A stretch of 64,000 bases of DNA, taken from assembly GCA_910584265.1 (NCBI GenBank), contig CAJTZE010000003.1:1-64000 (forward strand). The letters run 5' to 3'. This document shows positions 42,666-49,267 of the stretch, one piece after another; within the stretch, counting starts at the first letter, position 1, and the number at the start of each line of letters is the position of its first letter. The notes beneath the pieces were generated by a model, which saw only the letters and a list, made by a program, of their open reading frames with translations, did no database searches and was not told where the DNA came from. Position numbers and translations under genes: made by a program. Origin of the DNA: an uncultured Dorea sp. Lineage in GTDB: Bacteria; Bacillota; Clostridia; Lachnospirales; Lachnospiraceae.

Positions 42666-43553
42666 ATGTATAAGATATTAGAATCCAGACAGCTGAATGC
42701 GAACATTTATCTTATGGTTGTCGAAGCACCCCGCGTTGCAAGGCATTGTGAGCCGGGACAATTTGTGATCGTTAAGATAGACGAAATTGGAGAGCGTATT
42801 CCGCTGACCATCTGCGATTATGACAGAGAGGCAGGTACGATTACGATTGTATTCCAGCCTGTTGGCGCATCTACGAGAAAATTTGCAGAATTGAAAACGG
42901 GGGATGTGTTCCGTGATTTTACGGGTCCCCTTGGATGCCCGTCTGAATTTGTGTCAGAGGATATAGAAACGCTGAAGCAGAAGAAGATTCTCTTTGTGGG
43001 CGGCGGCGTTGGTGCGGCTCCGGTATATCCGCAGGTAAAATGGCTGAAGGAGCATGGAGTCGATGCCGATGTTATCATTGGCTCTAAGAATAAGGAGCTT
43101 CTGATCCTGGAAAAAGAGATGGAAGCTGTGGCAGGAAGATATTATCCATGTACAGACGACGGTTCTTACGGACATGCAGGAATGGTTACTACGATGATTG
43201 AAGAGTTAGTTGAAGAGGGGAATCAGTATGATGTCTGCATTGCAATCGGTCCGATGATCATGATGAAGTTCGTATGTCTCCTGACAAAGAAGCTAGAGAT
43301 TCCTACGATTGTCAGCATGAATCCAATCATGGTTGACGGAACCGGAATGTGCGGCGCCTGCCGTCTGCTGGTCGGCGGAGAGGTGAAATTTGCCTGTGTA
43401 GACGGTCCGGAGTTTGACGGACATCTGGTAGATTTTGATAATGCGATGAAGAGACAGCAGATGTACAAGAGTGAAGAGGGCCGGGCAGTGCTGAAACTGC
43501 AGGAAGGCGATACTCATCACGGCGGATGCGGGAATTGCGGAGGTGACAACTAA
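42666..43553 (+). CDS. nfnA: NfnA: small subunit of NADH-dependent ferredoxin:NADP oxidoreductase (SudB-like)
   Basis: A 295-residue FAD/NAD-binding protein of the dihydroorotate dehydrogenase electron-transfer type. FAD part: RIPLTICDYD (about 39-48), NAD part: ILFVGGGVGAAPVYPQ (about 108-123), and a C-terminal [2Fe-2S] site with Cys in MCGACRLLVGGEVKFAC (about 221-237). A Cys-rich tail (HHGGCGNCGG) is unusual. With NfnB it forms the flavin-bifurcating complex that makes NADPH from NADH and reduced ferredoxin. The stop overlaps the nfnB start by one base (TAATG). Confidence 0.92.
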   Translation: MYKILESRQLNANIYLMVVEAPRVARHCEPGQFVIVKIDEIGERIPLTICDYDREAGTITIVFQPVGASTRKFAELKTGDVFRDFTGPLGCPSEFVSEDIETLKQKKILFVGGGVGAAPVYPQVKWLKEHGVDADVIIGSKNKELLILEKEMEAVAGRYYPCTDDGSYGHAGMVTTMIEELVEEGNQYDVCIAIGPMIMMKFVCLLTKKLEIPTIVSMNPIMVDGTGMCGACRLLVGGEVKFACVDGPEFDGHLVDFDNAMKRQQMYKSEEGRAVLKLQEGDTHHGGCGNCGGDN

Positions 43554-44941
43554 TGGCTGATGTATTAAAGAGAGTACCGGTAAGGGAACAGGATGCGAAG
43601 GTCCGTGCAGGCAATTTTGAAGAGGTCTGTTACGGATATAATAAGGAAGAGGCAATGGAAGAGGCTTCCCGTTGCCTGAACTGCAAGAATGCAAAATGTG
43701 TTCAGGGCTGCCCTGTTGCAATTAATATTCCTGGATTTATTTCCAAGGTAAAAGACGGGGATATAGAGGGGGCATATAAGGTAATCGGCGGATCTTCTGC
43801 ACTTCCGGCAATCTGCGGACGTGTCTGCCCGCAGGAGTCTCAGTGTGAGTGTAAGTGTATCCGGGGAATCAAGGGAGATCCGGTATCCATCGGTAAGCTG
43901 GAGCGGTTTGTGGCAGATTATGCCCTGGAGCATGATATCAAGCCGGAAAAGGCAGAGAAGAAAAACGGACATAAGGTAGCTGTTATCGGTTCCGGCCCAT
44001 CCGGCCTGACCTGCGCAGGCGATCTTGCGAAGCTCGGCTATGAGGTGACGGTATTTGAAGCGCTGCATGAGCTTGGAGGCGTTCTGGTATACGGTATTCC
44101 GGAATTCCGTCTGCCGAAGGAGAAGGTTGTTAAGAAAGAGATTGAGAAGGTCAAAGAGCTGGGAGTTAAATTCGAGACCAACGTGGTAATCGGAAAATCC
44201 ACAACCATTGATCAGCTGATGGAAGAAGAGAATTTTGAGGCAGTATTTATCGGCTCCGGCGCAGGACTTCCGATGTTTATGGGAATCCCGGGCGAGACTG
44301 CAAACGGCGTGTTTTCAGCTAATGAATACCTGACCAGAAGCAATCTGATGAAGGCCTTTGATGAGAATTACGACACTCCGATTGCCGCCGGGAAAAAGGT
44401 TGCTGTTATCGGAGGCGGTAATGTGGCGATGGATGCCGCAAGGACTGCACTCCGTCTGGGAGCGGAGGTACATATTGTCTATAGAAGAAGCGAGACGGAG
44501 CTTCCGGCGAGAGTGGAAGAGGTACATCATGCCAAGGAAGAGGGCGTGATTTTTAATCTGCTCACCAATCCTACCGAGATTCTTGTGGATGAGAACGGCT
44601 GGGTAAAAGGTATGAGGGTAATCCGCATGGAGTTTGGCGAGCCGGATGCATCCGGCAGAAGACGTCCGGTTGCGGTTCCAGGTTCTGAATTCGAGATGGA
44701 GCTGGATACGGTGATCATGTCACTGGGGACCTCGCCGAATCCGCTGATCGCATCTACAACGGACGGGCTGGAGACAAACCGGAGGAAATGTATCGTAGCT
44801 GAGGAAGAAAACGGCCGGACATCTAAGGCGGCGGTTTATGCAGGCGGCGATGCTGTTACAGGTGCGGCTACGGTAATTCTTGCCATGGGTGCAGGGAAAG
44901 CTGGTGCGAAGGGTATTCATGAATATTTGTCCGGCAGATAA
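43553..44941 (+). CDS. nfnB: NfnB: large subunit of NADH-dependent ferredoxin:NADP oxidoreductase (GltD-like)
   Basis: A 462-residue glutamate-synthase small-subunit-like flavoprotein. N-terminal [4Fe-4S] Cys motifs CLNCKNAKCVQGCP (about 36-49) and CGRVCPQESQCECKC (about 86-100); FAD-binding VAVIGSGPSGLTCAGDLA (about 143-160); NADP-binding VAVIGGGNVAMDAARTALRLG (split; about 282-302); C-terminal VYAGGDAVTGAATVILAMGAGK. The absence of a glutamate synthase large subunit and the NfnA partner upstream favour Nfn over GltD. A perfect bidirectional terminator stands between it and the invertible segment. Confidence 0.92.
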   Translation: MADVLKRVPVREQDAKVRAGNFEEVCYGYNKEEAMEEASRCLNCKNAKCVQGCPVAINIPGFISKVKDGDIEGAYKVIGGSSALPAICGRVCPQESQCECKCIRGIKGDPVSIGKLERFVADYALEHDIKPEKAEKKNGHKVAVIGSGPSGLTCAGDLAKLGYEVTVFEALHELGGVLVYGIPEFRLPKEKVVKKEIEKVKELGVKFETNVVIGKSTTIDQLMEEENFEAVFIGSGAGLPMFMGIPGETANGVFSANEYLTRSNLMKAFDENYDTPIAAGKKVAVIGGGNVAMDAARTALRLGAEVHIVYRRSETELPARVEEVHHAKEEGVIFNLLTNPTEILVDENGWVKGMRVIRMEFGEPDASGRRRPVAVPGSEFEMELDTVIMSLGTSPNPLIASTTDGLETNRRKCIVAEEENGRTSKAAVYAGGDAVTGAATVILAMGAGKAGAKGIHEYLSGR

Positions 44942-44982
44942 ATTTAAACAATCATAAAAAGCAGTCCATGTGCTGCATGTAC

Positions 44983-45029
44983 AAAAAAATAGATGAACAG
45001 CGGATGATAAGCTGTTCATCTATTTTTTT
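44983..45029. terminator. Perfect bidirectional terminator between nfnB and the invertible segment
   Basis: A 19-bp stem: 44983-45001 (seven A then TAGATGAACAGC) and 45011-45029 (GCTGTTCATCTA then seven T), loop GGATGATAA. It ends nfnAB transcripts on the plus strand. Read from the right, it would end the leftward transcript from the promoter at 45110-45138 after roughly 75-120 nt. Confidence 0.93.
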
Positions 45030-45057
45030 ATTATCAGATTCTTCTTGAAATATCAAT

Positions 45058-45080
45058 TCTTATAGTAAGATACTATAAGA
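45058..45080. repeat. Left inverted repeat of the invertible segment
   Basis: Arms CTTATAGTA (45059-45067) and TACTATAAG (45071-45079) around the asymmetric centre AGA (45068-45070), with one further matching base on each side. The right copy is its exact reverse complement (centre TCT). Confidence 0.92.
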
Positions 45081-45109
45081 AAAATCGGAAAATCTCCTTA
45101 CTTTTATAT

Positions 45110-45138
45110 AATATATACCGTAACCAGAAGTATGTCAA
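45110..45138 (-). promoter_or_regulatory. Outward sigma-A promoter inside the invertible segment (now facing left)
   Basis: On the minus strand: TTGACA (45138-45133), 17-bp spacer, TATATT (45115-45110). It is one of the best -35 boxes in the window. The start would be near 45103, so the transcript crosses the left repeat and meets the terminator at 45029-44983. No gene on the minus strand uses it in this orientation. Confidence 0.85.
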
Positions 45139-45212
45139 GTGCCAAAAAAGAGCAAAAGCTGCCAACGCACATAGAAATGACATCCAAATGAGTATCAGAA
45201 AGGAAGAAAAAT

Positions 45213-46199
45213 ATGAAGAAAAATGGAGAAAACAATCAAGAAAAGCAATTAAGCCAGGTGCTTCGGGAATGGCAGGATTCCAGAAAGGGACTGGTCAAAG
45301 AGTCAACCTATGCAAATTACAGGAATCTAACGGATAGACATCTGATTCCTGATATTGGATCTACCGCGCTTTCTTTGATATCGACAGAAATGCTGGATAA
45401 TTACCTAAAGAGAAAATTATGCTCCGGCCGTCTTGACGGAAAAGGAGGGCTGTCGCCAAAAACGGTATACGAGCTTCGTTCCATCCTCATCCTCACATTA
45501 GAATTTGCAAAAAAACGTGGTTATCCATGCAGTGCGGCAGATACACGGCTTTTCTGTCCAAAAGGAAAGAAGCCCCAAATAAAAATATTAACTCTGTCAG
45601 AACAAAAATGTCTGGAGGAGTATCTTTTTAAGGAAGCAAGCCCATTTCATATAAGTATTTTAGTTACCTTATACAGCGGGCTTAGAATCGGAGAATTATG
45701 CGCTCTGAAATGGGGAGACATTCATTTAAACAGCGGGATTATTTCTATTAACCGGATTATTATCCGGATCCGTGACCTTTCACCTGATGCTCACTCAAAA
45801 ACAAAGGTAATTGTAGATATGCCGAAAACAGAGTGTTCTAAGCGGACGATTCCGCTTCCTGATTTTATTGTTGAATATCTGAATCAGTTCAGCCGAGAAG
45901 AAAATATCTATCTTCTGACCGGAGCTGAAAAATATATGGAGCCCCGCGCATGTCTGAACCGCTATAAGCAAGTTCTGGAAAAGGCTGGATTAGGGGATTT
46001 TACCTTTCATACCTTAAGACACACCTTTGCTACCCGGTGCGTAGAAAACGGATTTGATGTAAAATCTCTCAGTGAAATACTGGGGCATGCAGATGTGAAT
46101 ACGACAATGCAGCGCTATGTACATCCCTCCATGGAATTAAAGAGGAAAGAGATGAACCGGCTGGAGAAAATCTGTATATATAAGCAGAAATTCGGCTAA
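45213..46199 (+). CDS. Tyrosine site-specific recombinase (putative inverton invertase)
   Basis: A 328-residue phage-integrase family protein. An N-terminal SAM-like core-binding domain (about 12-105) precedes the catalytic domain. All catalytic residues can be seen: Arg158 (SGLRIGE), Lys205 (PKTECSKR), His266 and Arg269 (HTLRHTFATR), His292 (LGHADVNTT), Tyr302 (RYVHP). It has no excisionase, relaxase, or other mobile genes beside it and stands between inverted repeats, so it probably acts as a DNA invertase rather than an element integrase. The ribosome site is GGAAG about 8 nt upstream. I see no convincing plus-strand promoter for it. Confidence 0.92.
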   Translation: MKKNGENNQEKQLSQVLREWQDSRKGLVKESTYANYRNLTDRHLIPDIGSTALSLISTEMLDNYLKRKLCSGRLDGKGGLSPKTVYELRSILILTLEFAKKRGYPCSAADTRLFCPKGKKPQIKILTLSEQKCLEEYLFKEASPFHISILVTLYSGLRIGELCALKWGDIHLNSGIISINRIIIRIRDLSPDAHSKTKVIVDMPKTECSKRTIPLPDFIVEYLNQFSREENIYLLTGAEKYMEPRACLNRYKQVLEKAGLGDFTFHTLRHTFATRCVENGFDVKSLSEILGHADVNTTMQRYVHPSMELKRKEMNRLEKICIYKQKFG

Positions 46200-46224
46200 A
46201 AATAAATTGTTTTAAGCTTTTCTA

Positions 46225-46247
46225 TCTTATAGTATCTTACTATAAGA
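46225..46247. repeat. Right inverted repeat of the invertible segment
   Basis: Arms CTTATAGTA (46226-46234) and TACTATAAG (46238-46246) around TCT (46235-46237), plus one matching base on each side. It is the reverse complement of the left copy. It lies 26 bp after the recombinase stop and about 80 bp before cpsB. A weak promoter-like pair (TTGTTT 46207-46212, TAGTAT 46230-46235) overlaps it. Confidence 0.92.
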
Positions 46248-46328
46248 CAGGATATATACAATATAAAATAAAAAGCAGTGAAAGAATAAAATAGTATTAA
46301 ATCAGTAACAGCGGAGGCACATTATTAT

Positions 46329-47096
46329 ATGGAAGGATATATAGATATGCACTGCCACATCCTGCCGGGGGTAGACGACGGCGCAGAAAATGTGGAAGAG
46401 ATGAAGGCAATGCTCAGGATTGCATATGATGAAGGAATACGCTGTATTATTGCTACGCCGCACCACCATCCGGCAAGAGGGCACAGGCCCCCGGAGGTTC
46501 TGCGAAAACGGGCGCTGCTCCTTCGGGATGCGGCCCATGCCATTGATGAACATTTCCGCATCTATCTGGGTACGGAAATTTATTTTGGACAGGATATCGT
46601 TGAAAAGCTCAAGAATAAGCAGGTGCTTACCATGAATCGAAGAAAATATATTCTGGTAGAATTTTCTCCCTCAGAATCTTTTGCTTATCTGCAGCAGAGC
46701 CTGCTGCAGCTTACGATGAACGGGTACGAGGTAATACTTGCCCATGTGGAGAGATACAGCTGTATTATTGAAGAGCCGGAGCTTGCCCTGCAGCTGATCA
46801 GGATGGGGATCCATCTTCAGATCAACGCAGACAGCATTACAGGGGAGAACGGCCGGCGCATAAAAAAATTTGTAAGGGGTCTGATGGAGGAAAACATGGT
46901 TTTCTGTGTGGGAACAGACGCCCATAGTGCCCGCCGGCGGGCACCGCGGATGCGTAAGGCGGCCGCTTATGTGGAAAACCGGTATGGGGAAGAATATATG
47001 AGGAGGATTTTTTTCAGCAATGCCATGCTTATGCTGAGAAAGCAGCGGAAATATGAATCAGGAAAGAACGGTAATAGGAAACGAATTAGAAAATGA
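46329..47096 (+). CDS. cpsB: PHP-family tyrosine-protein phosphatase (CpsB/YwqE type)
   Basis: A 255-residue metal-dependent phosphatase that removes phosphate from the CpsD tyrosine kinase. The metal ligands of the PHP fold are visible: DMHCHILPGVDDGA at the N-terminus (His-x-His), ATPHHHPARG (about 42-51), LGTEIYF, VILAHVERY (about 136-144) and GTDAHSARRRAPRM (about 194-207). First gene of the polysaccharide operon. It starts about 80 bp after the right inverted repeat with GGAGG upstream and overlaps cpsC by 44 bp. Confidence 0.93.
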   Translation: MEGYIDMHCHILPGVDDGAENVEEMKAMLRIAYDEGIRCIIATPHHHPARGHRPPEVLRKRALLLRDAAHAIDEHFRIYLGTEIYFGQDIVEKLKNKQVLTMNRRKYILVEFSPSESFAYLQQSLLQLTMNGYEVILAHVERYSCIIEEPELALQLIRMGIHLQINADSITGENGRRIKKFVRGLMEENMVFCVGTDAHSARRRAPRMRKAAAYVENRYGEEYMRRIFFSNAMLMLRKQRKYESGKNGNRKRIRK

Positions 47097-47829
47097 AGAA
47101 ATTACAATTGACTTGACAGAGCTATTGATGGTTCTGTGGTCGAAAGTACATATTATATTGTTGTCGGGAATCCTGACGGCATTATTAGCGTTTGTGGGGA
47201 CGAAGCTTTTCATTACTCCGCTATATACGTCTGTTACCAAGATGTATGTGTTATCCAAACAGGACAGCAGCGCGGGTGTTACTTATACGGATCTGCAGAC
47301 CGGTACCCAGCTTACAAAAGACTATATGGAGCTGGTTAAGAGCCGCCCGGTCATGGAGCAGGTGATCGCAATCCTGAATCTGGACATGAAACCGGAAGAA
47401 TTGTCTGGCATGATCAGTGTAGCAACCGCTACAGATACCCGTATCCTAAGTGTCCGGGTAGAAAGCGAAAATCCCAGGGAAGCCAAGGAGATTGCAGATG
47501 CGGTCCGTGAATCGGTGGGAATACAGATTACAGAAATTATGGATGCAGATGCAGTGAATACAGTAGAGGAGGGGAATCTTCCTTCTTCCCCGTCTTCTCC
47601 GAATACCATGAAAAATATGGCGGCGGGCGGACTGCTGGGGCTGCTGATCGCGGCAGGCATTATCGTTTTGGTTTTTGTTCTGGATGATACCATTAAAACA
47701 CCGGATGACGTGGAGCATTATCTGGGTCTGAATGTACTCACATCCATTCCAATACAGGAGGGTGTGAAGAAATCCAAGAAAGTCAGGGGCGTATCGGCAA
47801 TGAAGGTGATGCAAAATTTGAGGAAATGA
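47053..47829 (+). CDS. cpsC: Polysaccharide co-polymerase / chain-length regulator (CpsC/Wzz)
   Basis: A 258-residue Wzz-domain protein. The first membrane helix (about 33-52) follows the ITIDLTELLMVLW motif, an extracellular region of about 120 residues follows, and a second helix (about 180-202) ends in a short cytosolic tail. In Firmicutes CpsC is the membrane adaptor that activates the separate kinase CpsD and controls chain length. The N-terminus overlaps the cpsB 3' end; cpsD follows after 10 bp. Confidence 0.93.
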   Translation: MNQERTVIGNELENEEITIDLTELLMVLWSKVHIILLSGILTALLAFVGTKLFITPLYTSVTKMYVLSKQDSSAGVTYTDLQTGTQLTKDYMELVKSRPVMEQVIAILNLDMKPEELSGMISVATATDTRILSVRVESENPREAKEIADAVRESVGIQITEIMDADAVNTVEEGNLPSSPSSPNTMKNMAAGGLLGLLIAAGIIVLVFVLDDTIKTPDDVEHYLGLNVLTSIPIQEGVKKSKKVRGVSAMKVMQNLRK

Positions 47830-47839
47830 GGAAGCAGCC

Positions 47840-48547
47840 ATGCAGGAAATCGTATTAAGAAATTTGGAGAAGGATTACCGGAGTAATGAGGCATATAAAA
47901 CACTTCGGACCAACATTGAATTCTCAGGCTCAGATAAGAAAACAATTGTTTTCACGTCCTGTACCCCTAATGAAGGGAAAAGTACAGTGTCTCTGTCTTT
48001 GGCATTATCTTTGGCAGAGGGCGGGAAAAACGTATTATTTGTGGATGCGGATCTTCGGAAATCTGTTATGGTCGGGCGGCATAAGATTACCGGGGAGATT
48101 AAGGGGTTAAGTCACTTTCTGTCCGGGCAGGCGGAGGTGAAGGATGTGATCGTAAAGACGCAGAAGCAGGGTCTTTTTGCCGCGTTAGCAGGCGTGGTTC
48201 CGCCAAATCCTGCGGAGCTTCTGGGAGGCCAGCGGTTCCAGTCATTTCTTGAGAGTGCGAAGAAGGTATATGACTATGTGATTATCGATGCACCGCCGTT
48301 AGGAAGTGTGATTGACAGTGCCGTAATTGCAAAAAACTGTGATGGAGCCGTCATGGTGATCTCGGCTAACACTATCAGTTATAAATTTGCGCGGGTAACG
48401 AAGGAGCAGTTAGAGAAATCGGACTGCCCGATTCTGGGTGTGGTTTTAAACAAGGTAAATATGAAGCAGAATAAATACTACGGAAAATATTATGGTAAGT
48501 ATTACGGAGAATACTACGGAGAAAAAAAACCAAAGATACAAAAATAA
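47840..48547 (+). CDS. cpsD: Bacterial tyrosine kinase (CpsD/Wze)
   Basis: A 235-residue BY-kinase. Walker A SCTPNEGKSTVSLSLA (about 40-55), Walker A' VLFVDADLRKS (about 69-79) and Walker B YVIIDAPPLGS (about 150-160). The C-terminus is a run of four YYG-K/E units, giving eight tyrosines for autophosphorylation. CpsC activates it and CpsB reverses the phosphorylation; the cycle tunes polymer length and export. The tail is encoded by an imperfect 12-bp tandem repeat. Confidence 0.94.
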   Translation: MQEIVLRNLEKDYRSNEAYKTLRTNIEFSGSDKKTIVFTSCTPNEGKSTVSLSLALSLAEGGKNVLFVDADLRKSVMVGRHKITGEIKGLSHFLSGQAEVKDVIVKTQKQGLFAALAGVVPPNPAELLGGQRFQSFLESAKKVYDYVIIDAPPLGSVIDSAVIAKNCDGAVMVISANTISYKFARVTKEQLEKSDCPILGVVLNKVNMKQNKYYGKYYGKYYGEYYGEKKPKIQK

Positions 48548-48577
48548 GAGAAGCGTAAAAGGGAAGAGGATAAGAGG

Positions 48578-49249
48578 ATGAGACAGCGGTTATTAGTGCT
48601 TGTACTGGCGGCAGGCTGTATTGCACTTGGGGTTATAGCGTTCTTCGTCCGGATAGGACAGGACCGTACGCCGCCGGGGATTACATTAAAAAAGGAAGAG
48701 ATTACCTATACGGAAGGGGAAGATTATGAGATTTTGCTGAAGGGAGTTTCTGCAAAGGATAATGTAGACGGAGACTTGAGTGATCAGGTATTTGTTGACA
48801 GGATCGTTCCGGTCGGTGAAAACTCGGCAGTCGTTTATTACGGAGTTATGGACAAACGCAATAATGTGGGAACTGCAAAGCGGAAGATTACTTATCATCC
48901 TGCTGTGAAAGAGGAAGAAGCAGAACAGCCGGAGGATGTTCCGGTGGAAGAACAGCCGTCAGAGGAAGTGCCGCCAGAGCCGGAGGGACTGCAGCCGAAC
49001 GGGAATATTCCGGCCATTGCGCTTAATACGGATCAGGCTGCCATACCTATAGGAACAGAATTTGATGTGCTGAGTGTGGTGCAGGATGTGGCGGATGATA
49101 TTGACGGCAGGGACAGCCTGTACCAGAGGATCAGTGTAGACGGGTGGTATGATGTGAATACCCCGGGAGCCTATGAGCTGTATTACTACGTGACGGACAG
49201 CGAGGGAAATGTGTCGGAGCCGAAAACTCTGATTTTGACAGTACAGTAA
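48578..49249 (+). CDS. Membrane-anchored protein with two DUF5011-like Ig-fold domains
   Basis: A 223-residue protein. An N-terminal membrane helix (about 5-23) is followed by two bacterial Ig-like domains of the DUF5011 style: DNVDGDLSDQVFVD with the final YYGVMDKRNNVGTAKR (about 38-108), and DDIDGRDSLYQRISVDGWYDVNTPG with YYVTDSEGNVSEP (about 145-220). An acidic Pro/Glu-rich linker separates them. It is extracellular by topology. Its place between cpsD and the LCP gene suggests a role in polysaccharide assembly or anchoring, which is not proven. Confidence 0.75.
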   Translation: MRQRLLVLVLAAGCIALGVIAFFVRIGQDRTPPGITLKKEEITYTEGEDYEILLKGVSAKDNVDGDLSDQVFVDRIVPVGENSAVVYYGVMDKRNNVGTAKRKITYHPAVKEEEAEQPEDVPVEEQPSEEVPPEPEGLQPNGNIPAIALNTDQAAIPIGTEFDVLSVVQDVADDIDGRDSLYQRISVDGWYDVNTPGAYELYYYVTDSEGNVSEPKTLILTVQ

Positions 49250-49267
49250 GAGGAGAGAATCAGATTT

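Larger units (their letters stand above)
45058..46247. mobile_element. Putative invertible promoter segment (inverton) with its own recombinase
   Basis: A 1190-bp segment bounded by identical 23-bp repeats in inverted orientation (45058-45080 and 46225-46247). Inside are one tyrosine recombinase gene (45213-46199, plus) and one strong outward promoter on the minus strand near the left end (45110-45138). To the right lies the polysaccharide operon starting at 46329. Inversion would map the promoter -35 to about 46167-46172 and -10 to about 46190-46195, reading rightwards into cpsB with a leader of about 125 nt. In the orientation given, the promoter points away from the operon. That inversion actually occurs is inferred. 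Confidence 0.8.

Noticed and set aside
46207..46235. Constitutive promoter for cpsB at the right end of the segment
   Set aside because: TTGTTT and TAGTAT match consensus at only 3 and 4 of 6 positions; it may allow a low basal level but is not a convincing main promoter.
45059..46246. Reading the flanking repeats as direct repeats (because each is nearly palindromic)
   Set aside because: The central three bases are AGA on the left and TCT on the right; the exact match is only obtained in inverted orientation.
45058..46247. The recombinase as integrase of a prophage, ICE or integron
   Set aside because: No phage, conjugation, excisionase or cargo gene is near, the flanking repeats are inverted rather than direct, and there is no tRNA at the ends.
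48470..48530. Short tandem repeats as a CRISPR-like array
   Set aside because: They are in-frame 12-bp units encoding the tyrosine tail of CpsD, with no spacers.
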